From contig JAEXUU010000107.1 of the NCBI GenBank assembly GCA_023452965.1, forward strand, positions 1 to 9,965: DNA of 9,965 nt. The letters are read 5' to 3'. Source of the stretch: Pseudomonadota bacterium. Its GTDB lineage: Bacteria > Pseudomonadota > Alphaproteobacteria > Rhizobiales > Beijerinckiaceae. Position numbers and translations under genes: made by a program. Every line of letters starts with the position of its first letter. The first letter of the stretch is position 1. The notes beneath the pieces were generated by a model. It ran no database searches, had not been told where the DNA came from, and was given only the letters and a program-made list of their open reading frames with translations. Of the stretch, positions 5,521-9,965 are shown piece after piece.

Positions 5521-5793
5521 ATGGCGATGCAGATGCGGATTCGGCGGACATGGCCTGAGATCGACCACCTCTTTCATGTCGAGGCCGAAGGCGGCGAACG
5601 GATCGCCGTCATCACCCACGACAAATACGCGCCGAACGGCGCACCGCGCTGGCACTGGGCGATGTCGGGGCGTCGGCGCCTGTCCTCGGCCGATTTCGGA
5701 CGCTGCCACGATATCGAAGAGGTGAAACGGAAAATCCGTGAGAGCTGGCCGGCCTCCCACACCGCGGCCTGCGCGGCAACGCCTGCGAACTGA
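5521..5793 (+). CDS. Small protein of unknown function, candidate SOS-regulated gene
   Basis: A 90-residue protein that I do not recognise. Visible features: a basic start (RIRRTW), a strand-rich middle (HLFHVEAEGGERIAVITHDKY), a Trp/His segment (PRWHWAMSG, residues 42-50) and a C-terminal amphipathic helix (DIEEVKRKIRESW). No signal peptide or membrane segment is seen, so it should be cytoplasmic. The start at 5521 is set by AGGAGGTGA (5509-5517), fully complementary to nine bases at the end of 16S rRNA, with good spacing. ATGs at 5527 and 5533 are alternatives. A LexA-type box lies 23 nt upstream, so induction by DNA damage is inferred. It converges with the secreted-protein gene, the stops being 27 nt apart. 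There is no homology basis for a function. Confidence 0.75.
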   Translation: MAMQMRIRRTWPEIDHLFHVEAEGGERIAVITHDKYAPNGAPRWHWAMSGRRRLSSADFGRCHDIEEVKRKIRESWPASHTAACAATPAN

Positions 5794-5820
5794 CGCAGCA
5801 ACGCGGCAAGGTCGGCTCGC

Positions 5821-6192
5821 TTATCTGACCGTGGCCTCGAAGTTGAGCCTGGCACAGCCCGAACCCCAGGTATCCTTGCCGCAGATATAGATCACGTAGT
5901 TGTCGTCGCCCCTGAAGCCGAGCTTCGGGATGTAATAATAGGTCACCTCGCCGATCTGCCGCAGCGAGCCGTTGGCAGGCGGCTTCAGCGCGACGAGCTT
6001 TTCCATTCTCCAGGTGCCGGCGACGCCGAAACTGTGCCCACAGCCCTGCGAGTCCATCTCGGCCTTCAGCGTGACCTTGTCATTGGTGTGCAGGTACCAT
6101 TTTGGGCCCGTGACGCGGCATTCCGCGAGGGAGGGCAGGCACTGCAGCAGCAACGCCGCGAAAGCGGACCAGCCCATCATCCCGCGATGCAT
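5821..6192 (-). CDS. Small secreted Cys-containing protein, Ig/cadherin-like repeat
   Basis: A 123-residue protein with a clear Sec signal peptide: hydrophobic core WSAFAALLLQCLPSLA and cleavage predicted after A23, before EC. The mature part has four cysteines (C25, C51, C104, C113), enough for two disulfides in the periplasm. The stretch PPANGSLRQIGEVTYYYIPK and the following GFRGDDNYVIYIC fit the pattern of a single bacterial Ig-like or cadherin-like beta domain (P-x-N-G, then Y-x-P-x-x-G-x-x-G-x-D). Function is unknown. The start is ATG at 6192, supported by GGAGG four bases upstream. It lies 98 nt downstream of the MFS gene on the same strand and may be co-transcribed. Confidence 0.8.
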   Translation of the reverse strand: MHRGMMGWSAFAALLLQCLPSLAECRVTGPKWYLHTNDKVTLKAEMDSQGCGHSFGVAGTWRMEKLVALKPPANGSLRQIGEVTYYYIPKLGFRGDDNYVIYICGKDTWGSGCARLNFEATVR

Positions 6193-6290
6193 CGCCCCTC
6201 CAGATCGTCGTCGGAGTTCGCGCCATCATCATCCTGGCCGAGGGCCGGCGTCCAGCCTGCCGATCGTGGCGGATGCGCGTTCGCGCTCGC

Positions 6291-7544
6291 TCAGGTCGCG
6301 TCCTGTCTCGGGCGCGGCCCGAGTTCGGGAAGAGAGGTCTCGGCGGGGGTACGGGCGGCGGAGGCCTCGGGCGCAATCGGGTTGGTCAGGATGCGCATCG
6401 CGAAATAGCCCGCGACCGCCAGCGAGAGGAGTCCGATATAGAGCAGCAGCCCCTGCGGCCCGACGATCTGCATCACTCCGGTCGCGACCAGCGGGCCGAT
6501 CGTCGCGCCGACGCTCCACAGGAAGAGCAGGCCGGCCGAGAGGCCGACTGCCTGGTCGCGGCCGAGCCGGAAATAGGCGTGGGTCACCGCCACCGTATAG
6601 AGTGGAACGCTGAAGCCGCCGGTCAGCGCGAACAGGGTGTAGAGCCACCATTCGCGCTGCGCCGCGCCCGAGAAGAAGAGTGCGCCCAGCGCCGCGATGG
6701 AAAGGACGGTTGCAGAGGCGGCACCGAGTAGGACGCGGCGACTGTCGACCCGGTCGGCGAGCCAGCCGATCGGCCATTGCAGCAGGAGGGCGCCGAGCTG
6801 GATCACGGCGGTCAGCAGGATGGCGCGCCTCTGGCCGAGCCCGATCAGGATGCCATAGGCGGGGACGACATTGGTCAGCGGCCCGCTGACCAATCCGACA
6901 TAGAGGCAGCCGATCACCGCGGCCGGCGCCTGCTGCCAGAGCGTGTTGAGGCGGACCGAGACCAGCTCGGCCGATTCCGGGCCCTTCGCCCGGGTGAGGC
7001 TGACCGGGATCAGCGCAATCGAGAAGGCGATGCTGGCGATCAGGAAGACGTCATGGGTCTGGATCGCGACATAGCCGATGCCGACCTGCGAGCCGATCAG
7101 GGCCAGCCGGTTCAGGATCTGGTACATGCCGAAGATCCGGCCGCGATGGCTCGATCGGGCCTGTCCGCTGATCCAGCTTTCGATGCAGATGCTGTGGCCG
7201 GCGGCGGCGACGCCCATGACGAAGCGCGTCAGGCTCCACCATTCGACCGGCAGCACCGGGAAGCTGAGTGTCAGCGCCGCCTGCAGCGAGGCGAAGACGG
7301 CAAAGCCGCGGATATGGCCGACCCGCCGGATCAGCGCCGGTATCCAGAAGCAGCCGACGAGGAATCCGACCGAATAGGCTGAGCCGACCAGGCCGATCAG
7401 CAGCAGTGGCTGCTTCTCCAGGGCCATGCGCAAGGGCACGACCGTGTTCATGATCGTGCTGGCGACCTGCAGGATCAGCGCGCCGGTGACGATCGCGCCT
7501 AGCGCTGCGACCGAGCCGGACTGAGGTTTCGGCCCGTCGCTCAC
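6291..7544 (-). CDS. MFS transporter, YcaD-like
   Basis: A 417-residue integral membrane transporter of the major facilitator superfamily with about 12 hydrophobic segments. The first is VAALGAIVTGALILQV and the last GLLLYIGLLSLAVAGYFAM. The mid-protein loop GWLADRVDSRRVLL is an MFS motif A variant, and ESWISGQARSSHRGRIFGMYQ in the N-terminal half resembles the YcaD-type ESW signature. The substrate is unknown. The start is the difficult point: no ATG precedes the first membrane segment. GTG at 7544 gives a normal length but has no clear Shine-Dalgarno. A GTG at 7745 would add 67 low-complexity, non-hydrophobic residues and is less likely. The hydrophilic C-terminal tail (about 30 residues) is Ala/Pro rich. 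Confidence 0.85.
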   Translation of the reverse strand: MSDGPKPQSGSVAALGAIVTGALILQVASTIMNTVVPLRMALEKQPLLLIGLVGSAYSVGFLVGCFWIPALIRRVGHIRGFAVFASLQAALTLSFPVLPVEWWSLTRFVMGVAAAGHSICIESWISGQARSSHRGRIFGMYQILNRLALIGSQVGIGYVAIQTHDVFLIASIAFSIALIPVSLTRAKGPESAELVSVRLNTLWQQAPAAVIGCLYVGLVSGPLTNVVPAYGILIGLGQRRAILLTAVIQLGALLLQWPIGWLADRVDSRRVLLGAASATVLSIAALGALFFSGAAQREWWLYTLFALTGGFSVPLYTVAVTHAYFRLGRDQAVGLSAGLLFLWSVGATIGPLVATGVMQIVGPQGLLLYIGLLSLAVAGYFAMRILTNPIAPEASAARTPAETSLPELGPRPRQDAT

Positions 7545-7874
7545 GAGCGAGCCCGCGCCGTGCAGGCGAGCGGTCGCGGGGAGGCTGATCGGCCAGGCGA
7601 GAACGGATTCTGGGTCACGACGGCGTTCTCGCGAAATCGATAGCCGGCCAATGCAAGCATCGGCAGGGATAGCATGTCCGTCCGGATAAGCCGCGCAAAT
7701 TTTGGCGGAACTGAGCAGCCGGGAGAGCGTGGGCGGAATTGTCACCAGCGGGCTTGGCAGCGGGCAACCCGTCGGTGGACGATCTGCCTCGCGACCGGGC
7801 CCGCGCTCCCCGCCTTTCCGATGCGGTCATGGTGCGGACAGGCCTGGAATGCGGCCGAGCCTGCCCTACCCGGC
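7545..7874. other. 330-nt gene-free stretch with an 8-bp inverted repeat
   Basis: I find no credible gene here; the open frames are GC-driven. GCGAGAAC (7597-7604) and GTTCTCGC (7625-7632) are perfect reverse complements separated by 20 nt. They lie 53-88 nt upstream of the proposed MFS GTG start, so they could be an operator or a leader hairpin for that gene. A short GAGCC/GGCTC stem (7857-7861 with 7872-7876) overlaps the DUF3008 stop codon without a T-tract. Confidence 0.35.
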
Positions 7875-8063
7875 TCAGTGCTTGGTCACATGCTCAGGCT
7901 TGCCCTTGCGCTTGGTCGAAGCCAACTCGTCGAGTTCCTTTTCGGTCATAGACTTCTCCATCGATTTCGACGCGCCCTTGAGATCGCTCTTGGGGATGTC
8001 GCCGCGCTTGGCGGCCAAGGCCGCTCCGGCGGCTTTCTGCTGTGCCTTGGATTTTGCGGGCAT
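7875..8063 (-). CDS. DUF3008 family small protein
   Basis: A 62-residue, highly basic and hydrophilic protein beginning MPAKSKAQQKAAGAALAAKRG and ending near STKRKGKPEHVTKH. This is the full-length pattern of DUF3008 as I remember it, a small family common in alphaproteobacteria with no established function. The lysine-rich, low-hydrophobicity composition suggests a cytoplasmic, possibly disordered or nucleic-acid-associated protein, but that is inference. The start at 8063 is supported by AAGGAGG about six bases upstream. A longer frame to 8228 lacks support and would overlap the upstream gene. It lies 73 nt after the spermidine-synthase-like gene on the same strand. Confidence 0.88.
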   Translation of the reverse strand: MPAKSKAQQKAAGAALAAKRGDIPKSDLKGASKSMEKSMTEKELDELASTKRKGKPEHVTKH

Positions 8064-8136
8064 GGCTGGCCTCCTTCTCCGAAAAGGTCGGGGATGCCCG
8101 ATCAACCGGAGGCCGGCGCGATGGTTCCGGCAGGCC

Positions 8137-8874
8137 TCAGCGTCTGCGCGGGCCGCGCCGGGAGGAGGCACTTTCGGGCGGGCTGCGGTCGCGATCGGCG
8201 GCGGCTGCCGTCGCCAGCCAGACCACATGCCGCGCGCCGCCTCCAGAGGTATTGGCGCGGACCTTCTTCTCCTCGACGGAAAAGCCGCTCATGCGCAGGC
8301 GCTCGGTGAAGGAGCGGTCGGGCCCTGCCGACCAGATGGCGAGCACGCCGCCCTTGCGCAGCGCGGATTTCGCGGCGGCGAGCCCCGCGAAGTCGTAGAG
8401 CCGGTCATTGGCCGCGACCATCAGCCCGTCCGGCCCGTTGTCGACGTCGAGCAGGATCGCGTCATAGCCGGCCTTGCCGGCGCGGATCAGCGAGGCGACA
8501 TCGGCCTCGCGGATGCTGACGCGCGGATCGTCGAGGCAGCCGGCAAAGATCGCGGCGAGCGGGCCACGGGCCCAGGCGACCACTTGCGGGATCAGCTCGG
8601 CGACGGTGATCTCGGCATCGGCCGGCAGGACCGCGAGCGCGGCGCGCAAGGTGAAGCCCATGCCGAGCCCGCCGATCAGGAAACGCGGCCGCGGGCGTTT
8701 GCCGAGGCGCTCGGCGGCGAGCGTCGCCAGCGCCTCCTCCGAGCCGCGCAGGCGCGAATTCATCAGCTCGTTATGGCCGAGCGTGATTGAGAACTCGCTC
8801 TCGCCGCGTTGCAGCAGCTTCAGCGTGCCGCCGCCCGGGATCGGCGCGGCGTCGAGCTGCGTCCAATGCGCCAT
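8137..8874 (-). CDS. Spermidine synthase-like protein (class I SAM-type fold)
   Basis: A 245-residue protein with the Rossmann-like fold shared by polyamine synthases and class I methyltransferases. Glycine motif I is IGGLGMG (67-73). E93 in VAELIPQVV is the expected ribose-binding acid, READ (122-125) follows strand 3, and YDAILLDVDNGPDG (137-150) is motif IV. True spermidine synthases carry an aspartate followed by a D-S/T-Y/S-D-type segment at that place. Here DVDNGP replaces it, so polyamine synthesis is uncertain and a different aminopropyl or methyl transfer is possible. The C-terminal 25 residues are Arg/Ser/Pro rich and probably disordered. The start at 8874 has GGAG nine bases upstream. 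A much longer frame, to 9456, only shadows the DUF2938 gene. Confidence 0.8.
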   Translation of the reverse strand: MAHWTQLDAAPIPGGGTLKLLQRGESEFSITLGHNELMNSRLRGSEEALATLAAERLGKRPRPRFLIGGLGMGFTLRAALAVLPADAEITVAELIPQVVAWARGPLAAIFAGCLDDPRVSIREADVASLIRAGKAGYDAILLDVDNGPDGLMVAANDRLYDFAGLAAAKSALRKGGVLAIWSAGPDRSFTERLRMSGFSVEEKKVRANTSGGGARHVVWLATAAAADRDRSPPESASSRRGPRRR

Positions 8875-8969
8875 GGCCTGCACTCCTGCTGCGTTCCTGT
8901 CCGGCTGAGGCCGGTCAGGGGCTCTTAATGCAGCCGGCCGAGCTTGGCGAATGTCGGACCGCCCGCCGG

Positions 8970-9449
8970 TCAGCGGGTCAGCAGCGCGGTGAGGTAGAGG
9001 CCGAGGCCGAAAACGACATGGTTGACGAGGCCGACGAGCCGGATCTGGCCGGGGTTCGGCCGCTTCGAGGCGGCGACGCCGAAGCCCATGCCGGGCTGCA
9101 GGATGAACCAGCCGCAGCCGACGGTGACGACGCCGACGATCAGCGCGGGCAGCAGCGTCGGGTTGCGGGCCCAGTCCAGGCCCCAGAGCAGCTGCACGAT
9201 TCCCGCGAAGAGCGCGCCGATCAGGTAGTGCATGATCCAGCCGATCGCGCGTTCGTTCGCTACGGACGGCGTGTCGGCGATGGTGTCGTGCATGAAGCGG
9301 CCGCGCGGAAGGTAAGCGAACCAGCGCCCGATCACCGCCCAGTTCGCCAGCGGGATGCCGAAGGCGCGGTTGAGGAACAGCGCCCAGAGATCGAGCAGAG
9401 CAGTCGCGACGATGCCGATTGCGAGCGAGCGGCTGATCACTTCGAGCAT
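8970..9449 (-). CDS. DUF2938 family integral membrane protein
   Basis: A 159-residue protein with four hydrophobic segments, at about residues 5-25, 68-92, 97-117 and 138-157. Conserved-looking pieces are ATALLDLWALFLNRAFGIP, WAVIGRWFAYLPRGRFMHD and FILQPGMGFGVAASKRPNP, which match my memory of DUF2938. No catalytic function is established for the family. The start is ATG at 9449, with a G-rich ribosome binding site (GGGGGAA) seven bases upstream. The stop lies 95 nt before the spermidine-synthase-like gene on the same strand, so the two may share a transcript. It is divergent from the ROK-like gene at 9634. Confidence 0.87.
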   Translation of the reverse strand: MLEVISRSLAIGIVATALLDLWALFLNRAFGIPLANWAVIGRWFAYLPRGRFMHDTIADTPSVANERAIGWIMHYLIGALFAGIVQLLWGLDWARNPTLLPALIVGVVTVGCGWFILQPGMGFGVAASKRPNPGQIRLVGLVNHVVFGLGLYLTALLTR

Positions 9450-9510
9450 CTGTCATTCCCCCAGCCGCGAACCGCGCCGCCGGCTATGGAGGCGAAAGGA
9501 CGTAGTGGGG

Positions 9511-9529
9511 TCAATCGCCAGCAGATTGA
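9511..9529. promoter_or_regulatory. TCAATC-N7-GATTGA dyad in the divergent intergenic region
   Basis: Perfect 6-bp inverted arms TCAATC (9511-9516) and GATTGA (9524-9529) lie between the DUF2938 gene and the ROK-like gene, flanked by GGGG (9507-9510) and CCCC further out. Two half-sites about one helical turn apart suit a dimeric regulator. No clear -35/-10 pair is visible on either side, and the regulator is unknown. Confidence 0.3.
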
Positions 9530-9603
9530 ATGTCCCCGCCCGTAACGCAGACGGGGCATGCGGCGGCGCGGCGCAGGAACCGCCAGGGGGTCTTGTTGGT
9601 TCT

Positions 9604-9629
9604 CCCCGCGTGCTTTCAATGCGGGGGGA
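9604..9629 (+). promoter_or_regulatory. Hairpin overlapping the ROK-like gene's ribosome binding site
   Basis: CCCCGC (9604-9609) pairs with GCGGGG (9621-9626) across an 11-nt loop. The right arm includes most of the only Shine-Dalgarno candidate (GGGGGGA, 9623-9629) for the ATG at 9634. Pairing would reduce ribosome access. This could be real regulation or a chance result of G-rich sequence. Confidence 0.3.
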
Positions 9630-9633
9630 CGCG

Positions 9634-9965
9634 ATGGCCGTGGCGGCAGTGAGCAAGACGAACGCGACCGGGCCGCATGGGGCGCAGGAGCTGCCTTCGG
9701 TCATCGTCACCAGCTACAATCTCGAAATCCGCGACGGCGACGGCTTCCTCGGCGACAAGGCGAGCCGTGGCGCCTTCATGGATCATCTCGCCGAATTGCG
9801 CAGCCACATGGCCGAAGCCGGCGAGGATCCGCTGGCGAAGGCAGGCAAGAGCGTCAGCAAGTCGGAGCTCGACAAGCTGCTGACGGAAGGCGAGGCGCGC
9901 GAGGCGGCCTTGGTGCTCTCGGCGGTCGAGCGCTTCGCCCAGTCGCTCGCCTTCGTCATCCGCCG
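9634..9965 (+). CDS. ROK-family-like protein, 5' part (runs off the window)
   Basis: The first 110 residues of a larger protein whose 3' end lies beyond the window. The segment LPSVIVTSYNLEIRDGDGFLGDKASRGAF (about residues 21-49), followed by GEDPL, SKSELDKLL and FAQSLAFVIRR, resembles the N-terminal part of rhizobial proteins annotated as ROK-family (sugar kinase/NagC-related). The ATP-binding DIGGT motif expected in ROK proteins would come later and cannot be checked here. ATG at 9634 is preferred, with GGGGGGA as ribosome binding site. An in-frame ATG at 9619 lies inside the hairpin loop and has no ribosome binding site. The family assignment rests on remembered similarity only. Confidence 0.6.
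   Translation, partial: MAVAAVSKTNATGPHGAQELPSVIVTSYNLEIRDGDGFLGDKASRGAFMDHLAELRSHMAEAGEDPLAKAGKSVSKSELDKLLTEGEAREAALVLSAVERFAQSLAFVIR

Noticed and set aside
6777..7382. 201-codon plus-strand open frame inside the MFS gene
   Set aside because: It is a charged, low-complexity antisense translation of membrane helices.
7597..7632. GAAC/GTTC pair as a second LexA box
   Set aside because: The tetramers are inverted and 20 nt apart, not a direct repeat with seven bases between them.
7702..8790. 362-codon plus-strand open frame
   Set aside because: It runs antisense across both the DUF3008 and spermidine-synthase-like genes and shows no domain.
8875..9456. N-terminal extension of the spermidine-synthase-like frame (start 9456)
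   Set aside because: The extension is Arg/Pro-rich, overlaps the DUF2938 gene in another frame and has no family match. ATG 8874 has a Shine-Dalgarno.
8787..9545. 252-codon plus-strand open frame
   Set aside because: It is antisense to the DUF2938 gene, with composition typical of a GC-driven shadow.

Overview
The window is GC-rich, compactly coded bacterial chromosome, and it reads as an alphaproteobacterium of the Hyphomicrobiales (Rhizobiales). The evidence is the gene set: a 7Fe-8S ferredoxin (FdxA) next to a CarD/CdnL-type RNA polymerase regulator, a DUF2938 membrane protein, a DUF3008 small protein, a ROK-like protein of the form seen in rhizobia, and a GTTC-N7-GTTC LexA box of the alphaproteobacterial type. 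A Bosea-like genus would fit, but that is an inference from memory of protein similarity.

Layout. Positions 13-1802 hold three plus-strand genes: an S4-domain RNA-binding protein (Hsp15-like), fdxA and carD. Long non-coding leaders rich in inverted repeats separate them. A strong intrinsic terminator at 1828-1860 closes carD and probably also serves the convergent gene. The minus strand then carries a Tat-exported dienelactone-hydrolase-family protein (1896-2765). Next comes a tight two-gene unit (5201 down to 2900): a secreted SNase-fold-like protein followed, after a 4-nt gap, by an M48-family metalloprotease lipoprotein. A tRNA-Arg(CCU) gene (5230-5306) lies divergent to that unit, with only 28 nt between them.

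Downstream of the tRNA is a 214-nt structured intergenic region, then a small unknown gene (5521-5793). That gene has a near-ideal Shine-Dalgarno and an upstream LexA-type box, making it a candidate SOS-inducible gene of unknown function. The rest is mainly minus strand: a small secreted Cys-containing protein (5821-6192), an MFS transporter (6291-7544, GTG start), a DUF3008 protein (7875-8063), a spermidine-synthase-like protein (8137-8874) and a DUF2938 membrane protein (8970-9449). On the plus strand, the 5' part of a ROK-family-like gene (9634 onward) runs off the window.

Most of the region looks like ordinary housekeeping and envelope genes. I see no insertion sequence, transposase, phage gene, CRISPR array or obvious defence locus. 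The parts most worth a second look are regulatory: the LexA-box gene, the folded carD leader with small upstream ORFs, and the paired dyads before fdxA.
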